Source: Chitinophagaceae bacterium
Lineage (GTDB): Bacteria; Bacteroidota; Bacteroidia; Chitinophagales; Chitinophagaceae
Reading direction: 5' to 3'
Length of the DNA stretch: 64,000 nt
Assembly: GCA_019745155.1 (NCBI GenBank)
Contig: JAIETM010000015.1
Span: 124,001-188,000 of the forward strand
Every line of letters starts with the position of its first letter. Position 1 is the stretch's first letter. Below the pieces are notes generated by a model. It was not told the DNA's origin. It saw only the letters and a program-made list of their open reading frames with translations, and did no database searches. The position numbers and the translations under genes were made by a program. Positions 26,377 to 34,603 of the stretch are shown piece after piece.

Positions 26377-28332
26377 TTAATGATGCGTTTCCATTACTTC
26401 GATTTTCCCGTGCTTTCTTAATTCATATTCCTTTTGCATTAAAAATATCAATGGTGTTACCAAGAGAATATGAGTAGATGAAGTCAATACGCCACCAATC
26501 ATCGGTAGTACTATAGGTATCATTACATCACTGCCTACACCAGTACTCCAAAGAATTGGAACTAAACCAAATAACGAAACACTAACCGTCATCAACTTAG
26601 GTCTTAGCCTTTTGGCAGCGCCTGCTATTACGTATTCTTTTAAATCAGCTTTAGTAATTGTTTCCCGGGAATTCCCTTTTTTAGCAACTAATTGCTGCAT
26701 CGCATCGTTTAGGTAAATTACCATTACAATACCTGTTTCTACCGCTAAACCAAACAATGCAATAAAGCCAACCGATACAGCTACCGAAAGATTCACTCCC
26801 CAGAAATAAACAAAATAGGCTCCGCCAATCAGGGCAAAAGGAATAGAGATAAGGCTAAAGAAAGCCTCCCTTGCAGAGTGAAAGGCAAAATACATACACA
26901 TAAAAATGATTACCAATACAATGGGCAATATCATTTTTAGTGTTTTTTCACCACGTATCAGGTTTTCATAATTGCCACTCCAGTTGAGATAATAACCTTT
27001 TGGCATTTTTGTAATCATGGCACTCAGCTTTTTTTGTGCTTCCTCTACAGTACTGGCAAGATCTCTTTCTCTTACATTAAAAAGCACAGTCCCTCTAAGC
27101 ATGGCATTTTCCGAATTAATCATCGGGGGGCCTTCAGTAATTTTTACATCTGCCACTGCTTCCAGCGGTATAGGACCGTAGCTCATTGTTTGCACCTGCA
27201 GTCTTTTTAATGCCTGGATATTATTTCGGAAATCCTGGGCAAAACGTGCATTCACAGAAAAACGCTGGCGGCCTTCAATGGTAGTGGTAAGCCGCATACC
27301 GCCCAGTGCACTCTCTACCACCGCATTTACATCGTCCGTGCTTAATCCATATCTTCCGATTTCTTCCCGTTTTATGGCTATATCAATATATTTTCCACCA
27401 CTTATGGGTTCTACATACAGATCTTTAACACCGGGAGTACCTCTTAGTGCTTTTTCTACCTGCTGTGCAAAAGCATAAATAGTATCTAAATTCTGACCAA
27501 ACACTTTAATTCCAACATCGGTACGGATGCCAGTTGAAAGCATATTAATACGATTGATGATAGGTTGTGTCCATCCATTTACAACACCGGGTATTTGAAG
27601 CTTTCTGTTCAACTCATTAATGACACTGTCTTTGGTAAATCCTTTCCTCCATTCCTTTCTTGGTTTCAGCATAATAATTGTTTCTACCATGCTGATGGGG
27701 GAATTATCAGTTGCAGTGTACGCCCTGCCTGCTTTACCCATTACATGGGCTACCTCTGGAACAGAAGTAATAATTTTGTCCTGAACCTGTAATAAGCGTT
27801 TCGCCTCTGAATTGGAAACATCCGGCATCATTACTGGCATAAATAAAAGGGAGCCTTCATCTAATGGTGGCATAAACTCACGGCCAAGTCCCAATACCAA
27901 TGGAACACTTATTATTAATGCAGCTATATTTACACCAAGTGTTACCCATTTTCTTTTAATACAGGCACGAATAACGGGCTCATAAATTCGTTCAAGTACC
28001 CGGTTTACCGGATTAGCATTATCTGGTAAAAACTTACCTTTCATAAAAAAAGAAATAAGCACCGGGGCCAGCGTTAGTACCAATATTGCATCTACCGCCA
28101 GGATAAATGTTTTAGTATAAGCCAGGGGATGAAATAATTTTCCTTCCTGCCCTATCAAAAGAAATACAGGCAGAAAAGAAGCAATAATAATAATGGTAGA
28201 AAAGAATACACCTCTGGATACTTGCTGGCATGCCTTTTCTATAATTGACATTCTTATGTCGTCAGGAATTTTTCGGTAAGAAGATTTATTTTTTTTACTA
28301 AAACGTGCTCTCAATTTTTTAAATAAATTCAT
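26377..28332 (-). CDS. cusA: CusA-type Cu/Ag RND pump, C-terminal part (frameshifted)
   Basis: This 651-residue open frame from ATG 28332 continues the CusA protein whose first 427 residues are encoded at 28337-29620. It contains TM5-12 and the second periplasmic loop. The three copper-binding methionines of CusA (E. coli Met573, 623, 672) are all conserved as LLFMP (165), SMVET (215) and NRINMLSTG (264). A longer frame to 28413 exists but overlaps the first half out of frame. The two halves are joined by removing one A from a run of six; see the findings. It might be translated as a separate chain by coupling, since the ATG lies four bases after the stop. Confidence 0.85.
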   Translation of the reverse strand: MNLFKKLRARFSKKNKSSYRKIPDDIRMSIIEKACQQVSRGVFFSTIIIIASFLPVFLLIGQEGKLFHPLAYTKTFILAVDAILVLTLAPVLISFFMKGKFLPDNANPVNRVLERIYEPVIRACIKRKWVTLGVNIAALIISVPLVLGLGREFMPPLDEGSLLFMPVMMPDVSNSEAKRLLQVQDKIITSVPEVAHVMGKAGRAYTATDNSPISMVETIIMLKPRKEWRKGFTKDSVINELNRKLQIPGVVNGWTQPIINRINMLSTGIRTDVGIKVFGQNLDTIYAFAQQVEKALRGTPGVKDLYVEPISGGKYIDIAIKREEIGRYGLSTDDVNAVVESALGGMRLTTTIEGRQRFSVNARFAQDFRNNIQALKRLQVQTMSYGPIPLEAVADVKITEGPPMINSENAMLRGTVLFNVRERDLASTVEEAQKKLSAMITKMPKGYYLNWSGNYENLIRGEKTLKMILPIVLVIIFMCMYFAFHSAREAFFSLISIPFALIGGAYFVYFWGVNLSVAVSVGFIALFGLAVETGIVMVIYLNDAMQQLVAKKGNSRETITKADLKEYVIAGAAKRLRPKLMTVSVSLFGLVPILWSTGVGSDVMIPIVLPMIGGVLTSSTHILLVTPLIFLMQKEYELRKHGKIEVMETHH

Positions 28333-28336
28333 ATGA

Positions 28337-29620
28337 CTAAATTTTTTCAGGGTGATTACTATTTTGCCATTCAGAAAGCTGGCGATAACTGTTTTCGGAC
28401 ATGATAATTCCATTATCCACTATAACGCCAATAGCTAAGGCAATACCAGTTAAGGACATTAAATTTGATGACAAATCAAATGCATTTAATAAAATAAAAC
28501 TGATGGCAATTGTTAGTGGAATTTGAATGATAATGCTCAATGCACTCCGCCAGTGAAAAAGAAAGATGATCACTACCAGGCATACTACAATTATTTCTTC
28601 TATTAGCTTCCCTTTGACCGTTTCAATGGCAGCTTCTATTAATCCACTTCGGTCATAGGAAGTTTTAAAAGACACACCTGGTGGCAAGCCTTTTTCCACC
28701 TCTTTCATTTTTTCTTTAATAGCTTTTATTACTTTATCGGCATTTTGCCCATACCTCATTACTACTATTCCTCCCACAACCTCACCATTTCCATTCTGAT
28801 CGAATATTCCAAGACGCAGGTCTCCGCCCATTTGCACATTGCCCAGGTCTTTTACCCTTACCGGAATTCCATTGTATTGTCCCAGTGATATGTTTTCTAC
28901 ATCCTCTTTACTTTTAATATACCCTAATCCACGAATTACATACGCCATATCACTCATTTCAAATTTGCGTCCCCCTACATCATTATTGTTGGCTTTTACT
29001 TTATTCATTACATCCATTAAGGAGATATTATAAAACTGCAGTTTCACTGGGTCTAATACAATCTGGTATTGCTTTTCAAAACCTCCAAATGATGCTACTT
29101 CCGCAACTCCGGGTATTGTTTGCAATGCAAACTTTATGTACCAATCCTGTAATGCCCGTTGTTCTCCCAAATCCATTTTGGGTGCGTCAAGATGGTACCA
29201 AAAAATATGTCCCACCCCTGTGCCATCTGGGCCTAAGGCAGGAGTAATTCCCGGCGGTAATAACCTTTGTGCATAGTTTAACCGTTCCAGTACACGGGTT
29301 CGGGCCCAATATATATCCACGTCATCTTCAAAAATCACATACACAAAGCTCATCCCGAACATAGAAGTGCCCCTGATAGTTTTGATACGGGGAATACCCT
29401 GCAGATTGGATACCAGCGGATAAGTAATCTGATCCTCCATTAACTGCGGACTGCGTCCCATCCACTCCGTAAAAACGATAACCTGGTTTTCTGATAAGTC
29501 TGGTATGGCATCAATGGGATTTTGTTTAACTGAATAATATCCCCATGCAAAAAGTACTGCCGCCAAAAGAAGAATCAAAAACCGGTTTCGTAATGAAAAT
29601 TTTATTAGCCCTTGTACCAT
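28337..29620 (-). CDS. cusA: CusA-type Cu/Ag RND pump, N-terminal part (frameshifted)
   Basis: The first 427 residues of a CusA-like pump: TM1, the first periplasmic loop (NPIDAIPDLSENQVIVFTEW, then YVIFEDDVDIYWARTRVLERL), and TM2-4 with the relay segment GVIVDNGIIMSENSYRQL (about 390-408). The frame ends HPEKI-stop in the cytoplasmic loop where E. coli CusA reads straight on. An intact gene would give about 1080 residues. It heads the long Cus-like operon, with 195 bases upstream to the atpF-like gene in which I find no clear promoter. Confidence 0.85.
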   Translation of the reverse strand: MVQGLIKFSLRNRFLILLLAAVLFAWGYYSVKQNPIDAIPDLSENQVIVFTEWMGRSPQLMEDQITYPLVSNLQGIPRIKTIRGTSMFGMSFVYVIFEDDVDIYWARTRVLERLNYAQRLLPPGITPALGPDGTGVGHIFWYHLDAPKMDLGEQRALQDWYIKFALQTIPGVAEVASFGGFEKQYQIVLDPVKLQFYNISLMDVMNKVKANNNDVGGRKFEMSDMAYVIRGLGYIKSKEDVENISLGQYNGIPVRVKDLGNVQMGGDLRLGIFDQNGNGEVVGGIVVMRYGQNADKVIKAIKEKMKEVEKGLPPGVSFKTSYDRSGLIEAAIETVKGKLIEEIIVVCLVVIIFLFHWRSALSIIIQIPLTIAISFILLNAFDLSSNLMSLTGIALAIGVIVDNGIIMSENSYRQLSEWQNSNHPEKI

Positions 29621-29815
29621 AAATTTGATTGAGTTTTAATGTTATTTAAATACACTTGATTTGACATAAAGAATTGTTTGTTATAATTTATTACTAATAA
29701 GAAACACCGCAGTAAATGTAAGCATATAATACAATTAACTTTTCAATCACTGTGTTTTGCTGATGATGGCTGATTAATATATGCATTGGTAATACTCTGT
29801 TTGTTTTTCATTCAG

Positions 29816-30322
29816 CTATTTAATTTCGTTCTTCAAATTTATCTCCTTTATTAATTCACGTATATGTTCTTCCTGCCTGGCTTCTGCTGACAACTCTTTC
29901 CGAAGTATTTGCGTTGCAAGTTCGATAACTATTTTACCGGTTTTACTTTTTAATTCATTGATTGCATCCTTCTTTGCTTTTTCAACGTATAAAAATGCTT
30001 CATCAATAATGATTTTATAAGCAACCTTTGCTTTCATTTCCGCTTCTGCAAGTATTTTTACTGCATACTCTTTTGCATCGCTTTGTATATCCGAAATTTC
30101 TTTGTGAATCTTAGCCCTTATCAAATCACTCTCTTTCTTTACCTGTTCAATTTCTGCTTTTAAATTTTCCACGGCAGACAGCGAGTCTGAGATGGATTTT
30201 TGCCGTTCCTTTAAATATTCCTGCAAAGGCTTTCTTGCCTTTTTTACAAGTATGCCCATGAAGAAAAGAAAGATAATTACTTCCCATATAAAAAAACCTT
30301 CATCATGATTCAGGAGATTCAT
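29816..30322 (-). CDS. atpF: Orphan F-type ATP synthase subunit b-like protein
   Basis: A 168-residue protein with the b-subunit layout: one N-terminal membrane helix (GFFIWEVIIFLFFMGILVKK, residues 9-28), then a long charged coiled coil with the KPLQEYLKERQKSISDSLSAVENL start and the C-terminal delta-binding motif IELATQILRKELS. No other ATP synthase gene is in the window. It sits 71 bases downstream of an ArsR gene and upstream of cusA. Whether it joins the real ATP synthase or does something else is unknown. Confidence 0.8.
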   Translation of the reverse strand: MNLLNHDEGFFIWEVIIFLFFMGILVKKARKPLQEYLKERQKSISDSLSAVENLKAEIEQVKKESDLIRAKIHKEISDIQSDAKEYAVKILAEAEMKAKVAYKIIIDEAFLYVEKAKKDAINELKSKTGKIVIELATQILRKELSAEARQEEHIRELIKEINLKNEIK

Positions 30323-30393
30323 TGTATTACTTTTAAGTATTCACATTTTATAGCTGCATATCTTTTTGTTTGCATTTATTCTTTCAAATCACG

Positions 30394-30699
30394 TCAGCAA
30401 AAACATTTTAGCAGCGATTCTATATTTTTCTTATCTGTACATAAACAATAATTTGTTTTTTGCCCTTCCTGCAGACGACGCACAACACCTGCGCTTTTCA
30501 AAATATTCAGATGACGGGATACAACCGGCTGCTCAAGCTGCAACTTTTCATAAATTGTTTTTACCGTCAGCCCTTCAACCTGGTTTTTACACAATAATTT
30601 TAATATAGCCAGTCGGTCTGCGTGTGCCATCGCTTTCAATATTTCAGCCATATTCTGCATTTCATTTTTTTCCTGTTCCCTGTTTGTATTCTTTGCCAT
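30394..30699 (-). CDS. ArsR-family transcriptional regulator
   Basis: A 101-residue winged-helix repressor with the ArsR core AMAHADRLAILKLL, recognition helix LEQPVVSRHLNILKSAGVV and wing RRLQEGQKTNYCL. Candidate metal or thiol ligands are the Cys in LCKNQ, NYCLC and the C-terminal KCFC; the classical ELCxCD motif of ArsR is not present. It precedes the atpF-like gene and the Cus-like operon and may control them. A palindrome ATGAC-N4-GTCAT lies 73 bases upstream. Confidence 0.85.
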   Translation of the reverse strand: MAKNTNREQEKNEMQNMAEILKAMAHADRLAILKLLCKNQVEGLTVKTIYEKLQLEQPVVSRHLNILKSAGVVRRLQEGQKTNYCLCTDKKNIESLLKCFC

Positions 30700-30771
30700 A
30701 GCAGTTCTCTTTTGGCCACAAAAATCTTTTTTACACTAAAGAAAAACTATGATACACATTCTGTTCAAAAA

Positions 30772-30785
30772 ATGACTTTTGTCAT
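30772..30785. promoter_or_regulatory. Palindrome ATGACTTTTGTCAT upstream of arsR-like gene
   Basis: A 5-bp arm inverted repeat with a four-base spacer, 73 bases from the ArsR start. The same motif (ATGACTTTGGTCAT) is at 48056-48069, 72 bases from another start. The shape resembles Crp/Fnr-family sites, but the binding protein is unknown. Confidence 0.4.
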
Positions 30786-30897
30786 ACAATTATCCGGCTA
30801 TATAGATAGCTGAATATACATGCAGCGGATTGATCATTGTTACAGTGCTGCACTTCCCATTTATTAACAAAACATTTGTTAATATAATCTTCATCAT

Positions 30898-31737
30898 TTA
30901 TTTCAATTTAATATAGTTTATGGTTTCTTTGACCGTAAGCATAGTAGTTGCATTTCCTGTTCGCAAATAAAATGATGAATCCTTTTCTGAGTTCACATAA
31001 ACAGGCACAGGAGCTTTTACAATTTCAACAGCACAAAAGTCTTTTTCAAACTTCCTGTAAAAATAAATGTGAACAAATGAACAGAACTCTACTCCTAAGT
31101 ATTGGTTTACTATTTCATATACTCTGCGTTCAAACCCATCACGATTTTTATGTTTGAGCGTAAAGTAATCGTTCTCCAGGCCCAATATTTCTCCTTTATC
31201 AGAAATTCCGATTATCAATTTCCCCCCATTAGCATTCATAAATCCAGCTATGGTTTTTGCTATTACTATTTCCAGTTCTTTATTAGTATTCTTTTTGGCA
31301 TAATCGTACCGGAGTGATGATTTGAACTCTGTGTATTCATTTTCGCCTATCTGAATTGTTTGTTCAATATTTAGATTGAGAAAATGTTCCTGCTTCCGTA
31401 CCAAGCTGTTTTTTTTCTGCATATTCCTGTAATAAAACCCGAAGCCTAATCCGGTAGCTACTCCCATTAAAAGAAAAACGGCTGACATACCTGTCATGTG
31501 AAATGAAAAAGCATGAAGCCATCTTTTGGTGATAATATCGGCAACACTCAGATTGACCTGGTGATTTTCATGGAACTCAAACCAGTACATTGCCATGGTA
31601 AGAGGGTGAATAATAAAATAAAATACAGCAGCACCAATCAATGTATGCAAGATCACCGGCTTGTTGACTTTATAATAACTGTAATATTTACTACTGATAT
31701 GTGTCATTTCCTTTTTTGTCTGTGTTGCATCTGTCAT
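30898..31737 (-). CDS. Membrane-anchored AlbA_2 (Schlafen-like) protein
   Basis: A 279-residue protein with two membrane helices (about residues 29-48 and 79-101) and a cytoplasmic C-terminal AlbA_2 domain (about 128-275). The domain shows the family's hallmarks: NEYTEFKSSL, AKTIAGFMNANGGKLIIGISDKGEILGLE and FYLRTGNATTML. AlbA_2 domains occur in Schlafen-type proteins and in nucleic-acid-directed regulators. No partner gene is adjacent; the flanking gaps are 198 and 409 bases. Function is not known. Confidence 0.78.
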   Translation of the reverse strand: MTDATQTKKEMTHISSKYYSYYKVNKPVILHTLIGAAVFYFIIHPLTMAMYWFEFHENHQVNLSVADIITKRWLHAFSFHMTGMSAVFLLMGVATGLGFGFYYRNMQKKNSLVRKQEHFLNLNIEQTIQIGENEYTEFKSSLRYDYAKKNTNKELEIVIAKTIAGFMNANGGKLIIGISDKGEILGLENDYFTLKHKNRDGFERRVYEIVNQYLGVEFCSFVHIYFYRKFEKDFCAVEIVKAPVPVYVNSEKDSSFYLRTGNATTMLTVKETINYIKLK

Positions 31738-31854
31738 AAATTCTTTAATTTGAATAATGGCACAGGCGTTGCCTTTTTAACAACTTTATATTCATTATAA
31801 ATCTCATAGTTCAGTAAAAAAAAATCCCAATCGCAGCGGCTTTTAGCTCACCGT

Positions 31855-32091
31855 TTATATTTTATGTATGCGGTTTATCTCATGTGCTGATTGAGCTTTT
31901 ATCATTGCAATCAGCTTTTCAGCTTCATTGCAGTTCAGCAGACTGCCGCTTTGCCTATAATAATTTGCTGCGCTTCTTCTTTTGCTTTTACCAATAAGTA
32001 TTTTATATTGGTATTAAGACAATCACTCATCTTAATACTGGATATTGCATCAGTTATTTGCCTGTTATTTGCCTCTTTTTCACTTACTCAT
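31855..32091 (-). pseudogene. Possible degenerate small gene in the 409-base gap
   Basis: The gap between the AlbA_2 gene and the Met-rich lipoprotein gene shows minus-strand coding-like text in broken frames. From ATG 32091 the text MSK leads, with one base removed, into EKEANNRQITDAISSIKMS; a second shift near 31941 joins KEEAQQIIIGKAAV to LNCNEAEKLIAMIKAQ and a TAA at 31855. The amino-acid make-up looks helical and charged. It may be a decayed gene or chance; I have no family match. Confidence 0.25.
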
Positions 32092-32146
32092 ACGAATCTT
32101 TTTTACTGTTTACTACTGTACAGTTATTAAATATTCTCACCTATTT

Positions 32147-32371
32147 TTATTTTTTCATCGAGGAATCCATCACCTGGTGCTGTTTATGGCTTGCACTATC
32201 CATCTTCATGTCATCCATCTTCATGCTATCCATCTTCATGCTATCCATCTTCATATCCTTTATTTCGTTCTGCTTCATTTCTTTTGATTTAGTAATATCT
32301 GCTGACTGATTGTTACAGGAAGCTATAATTACTATTAGCGCTACTGCTGACAAAAAACTTAACTTTTTCAT
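32147..32371 (-). CDS. Met-rich repeat lipoprotein
   Basis: A 74-residue lipoprotein (lipobox IIASC). The mature part has four copies of an MKMDS-like repeat (about residues 38-58) followed by HKQHQVMDSSMKK. Alternating Met residues with His are typical of Cu(I)/Ag(I) binding peptides in the periplasm. It lies 15 bases downstream of the GH13 gene. The small size and repeats make homology searches weak. Confidence 0.7.
   Translation of the reverse strand: MKKLSFLSAVALIVIIASCNNQSADITKSKEMKQNEIKDMKMDSMKMDSMKMDDMKMDSASHKQHQVMDSSMKK
32196..32255 (-). repeat. 15-base tandem repeat coding MKMDS units
   Basis: Four head-to-tail units of CTATCCATCTTCATG (one with TCA at the start) encode the Met/Asp repeats of the lipoprotein. 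Near-identity of units suggests recent slippage expansion and possible copy-number variation. Confidence 0.8.
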
Positions 32372-32386
32372 TTTTATAGTTTTTTT

Positions 32387-34081
32387 TTAAAAATTTTTAA
32401 GAATGACCAATTGCATAGGTTTTAAATACAGTTTTATGTAACATATGGGGTTAGCAGGGTCTTTAGAATGCATGATTTCAACACTTTGTTTTTTACCATA
32501 TACTGCTGTCATCATCTTTTTATCACGATTCAATTGACAATCCACCAATATATGTTCTTCCTTTACATCACTTGTAGATGAATTATATACAAAAACTATT
32601 TCCTGGTCGTATAAGATTCTTGAAAAAGCCAGGACACATTTATGGCATTCAGGCAAATGAAAATGAATGCCATCTTTTGAAGATTCCCGCATAAACATCC
32701 TGCCAAACTTCAACACGTTGCTTTCATTCCTGAATTTTGCAATTGAAGCGATGGCTTTATATATCTCTGATTGCTGATTCAATAAATTTGTGGTCTTATC
32801 GTTCGGATTAAACATACATTCTCTGATATAGCGATCGCCCGTGCCACAACCGTCCACCCCCTGTTCTGTTCCGTAATAAATGCAGGGAGTGCCTAAAGCG
32901 CAGAGTAGAAATGCAGCACCGGCAATAATCTGAGCCGGTTCGGCATTATATCCAAAGCGATGTTTAAATTCATCTCCAATCTGGTCATGATTGTCAAGAA
33001 ATGTAACCAGGAATTCTCCATATTCGCCCCGATCCAGCGCATTTTTTTGAAGCTCTTCGTAACGCTCTATTAATTTATGCGGTGAATCTTTCCCTTTTAT
33101 AACTCCTTCCAATGCGAAATACAATTGAAAATCGAGTGCTGAGTTCAACCCAAAGTAGATATTTTGGTCATTATAAGTAGTCAATGTTTTTGGCCCTAAA
33201 TAGTTACTTGCCATTGCATCAGCTGCAACTATTTCGCCAAATAAGAAGAAGTTTTTCTTGCCAAGTGAATAAGCATATTCTCTTACATAAGAACAAAAGC
33301 GGCTTATTGACAAAGCCCCCATGTGTTTTACAGCATCCAGCCGAAAACCATCAACATCCAATTCCTTAATCCAGTAACAGTGTATGGCCGTTAATATTTT
33401 CTGAACATGAATAGCCTCCCTTGACTCGTCATTTTTAAATGCCTTTAAACTAAAAAAATCTCCGTCCCTTGTTTCGGGGTAGTCATCAAAATTTCTTATC
33501 TGCCCTTTGCGACCGTACAAAGCAGGGTTTCTTAATTCAACAGGAACGGGCCTGTCCGGGTATCGCCATTCACCAAAATCAAATTCAGTGCCTTCATGAT
33601 AATAATAAGGTTTACCTCCAGGATAGTTCCAGTTATCACCGGCATGATGCAAAACAATATCAAGGAACACCCTCATATCATGTTGATGGGCCTGGACTAC
33701 CAGCTCCTCAAGTTCATCTTTTGTTCCAAATCGTTCATCTATCTCCAGGTAATTTTCAATGGCATAGCCATGATAAGACTCGGGGTTGTTTTTAAATACA
33801 GGGCTTAACCAAATAGCAGTACAGCCCAGGTTTTTTATGTATGTGAGATGACTAATAATGCCCCTCAAAGTGCCACCGCATTGCTTGCCTAATTGTGCAT
33901 CATCACCATAGCCCGAATGTCTCACATCAAAATCTGCATTATGTCTTTTATTGCTGTCGTGAAAACGGTCAACTAATAAAAAGTAAATAAATTCCTCACG
34001 CCATTCCCGGTGGCAGTTTTTCCAGTATTCTTTGCCGGGTTTGGGAGATAGGTCTATATCTTTAATTGATTTCATTTTCAT
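32387..34081 (-). CDS. GH13 alpha-amylase family glycosidase
   Basis: A 564-residue cytoplasmic glycosidase (no signal peptide). The GH13 conserved regions are present: DIVLHHAGDN, DGFRLDAVKHM with the nucleophile Asp at about 247, FLFGEIVA with the acid/base Glu at about 282, and FLDNHDQIG at about 363-371. The N-terminal WREEFIYFLLVDRFHDS is usual for maltogenic or cyclomaltodextrinase types. It overlaps the SRPBCC gene by 20 bases. Its place in a metal island is unexplained. Confidence 0.9.
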   Translation of the reverse strand: MKMKSIKDIDLSPKPGKEYWKNCHREWREEFIYFLLVDRFHDSNKRHNADFDVRHSGYGDDAQLGKQCGGTLRGIISHLTYIKNLGCTAIWLSPVFKNNPESYHGYAIENYLEIDERFGTKDELEELVVQAHQHDMRVFLDIVLHHAGDNWNYPGGKPYYYHEGTEFDFGEWRYPDRPVPVELRNPALYGRKGQIRNFDDYPETRDGDFFSLKAFKNDESREAIHVQKILTAIHCYWIKELDVDGFRLDAVKHMGALSISRFCSYVREYAYSLGKKNFFLFGEIVAADAMASNYLGPKTLTTYNDQNIYFGLNSALDFQLYFALEGVIKGKDSPHKLIERYEELQKNALDRGEYGEFLVTFLDNHDQIGDEFKHRFGYNAEPAQIIAGAAFLLCALGTPCIYYGTEQGVDGCGTGDRYIRECMFNPNDKTTNLLNQQSEIYKAIASIAKFRNESNVLKFGRMFMRESSKDGIHFHLPECHKCVLAFSRILYDQEIVFVYNSSTSDVKEEHILVDCQLNRDKKMMTAVYGKKQSVEIMHSKDPANPICYIKLYLKPMQLVILKNF

Positions 34082-34592
34082 CTGATTTAAGTAATTGAGA
34101 ATTTGATTTCATGGAATTAAGGGTCTTCTTTGCATCACCCAGCATTTGTTTTAAACACCAGTTGCAATACCAGTCCGCTAAAAGAAAACATAGAATATTA
34201 TTAACTAATCCTTTTGGTTTTTTATAGGTAATAGAAAGCTCGGCCTTTGTGCCTTTGTTATACATGGGAGTAGTGGTTAAATGCATCTGGTACCAGGAAT
34301 AGATAATCATTCTTGTTTCACCAACTGTTTCCCAGGTTTTCTCCTTGCCGTCTACCCATTTTGTTACTTCAACCGTAAAGTCCATAGTCATGCCCATCAT
34401 TTTTCCGGTCCATCTGTATTTTGTACCCAAACCGTAATGCTGTTCAGTTAAATAGTCCAATTTCAGTTTACTGCCCATCATCATCCCTGAGGATTGGGTC
34501 ATGTGTGTACCGGTTACACCAAGATTATCAATACACATAAATACATCTTCCGGTGCTGCATCATATATTTCCATTCTTTCAATAGATTTCAT
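34062..34592 (-). CDS. SRPBCC/polyketide cyclase-like protein
   Basis: A 176-residue protein with the SRPBCC fold pattern: IYDAAPEDVFMCIDNLG at the start, YRWTGKMMGMTMDFTVEVTKWVDGKEKTWE in the middle (cited by region) and a C-terminal helix near WCLKQMLGDAKKTL. Such proteins bind hydrophobic ligands; the ligand is not known. It overlaps the amylase gene and is 11 bases after the PRPP synthetase-like gene, so it belongs to that block. Confidence 0.75.
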   Translation of the reverse strand: MKSIERMEIYDAAPEDVFMCIDNLGVTGTHMTQSSGMMMGSKLKLDYLTEQHYGLGTKYRWTGKMMGMTMDFTVEVTKWVDGKEKTWETVGETRMIIYSWYQMHLTTTPMYNKGTKAELSITYKKPKGLVNNILCFLLADWYCNWCLKQMLGDAKKTLNSMKSNSQLLKSDENEIN

Positions 34593-34603
34593 AACACTTT
34601 AAT

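Noticed and set aside
28337-28350. Programmed -1 frameshift at an AAATTTA heptamer in cusA
   Set aside because: The heptamer is present but not in the zero-frame phase needed (X XXY YYZ), and the second half is in the +1 frame relative to the first. Loss of one A fits better.
29621-29815. Promoter for the cus operon
   Set aside because: No convincing TTTG/TAnnTTTG pair was found in this gap; transcription may come from upstream of the ArsR gene.
32196-32255. CRISPR-like array
   Set aside because: Units are contiguous 15-base repeats in a coding frame with no spacers. No CRISPR array or cas gene was seen in the window.
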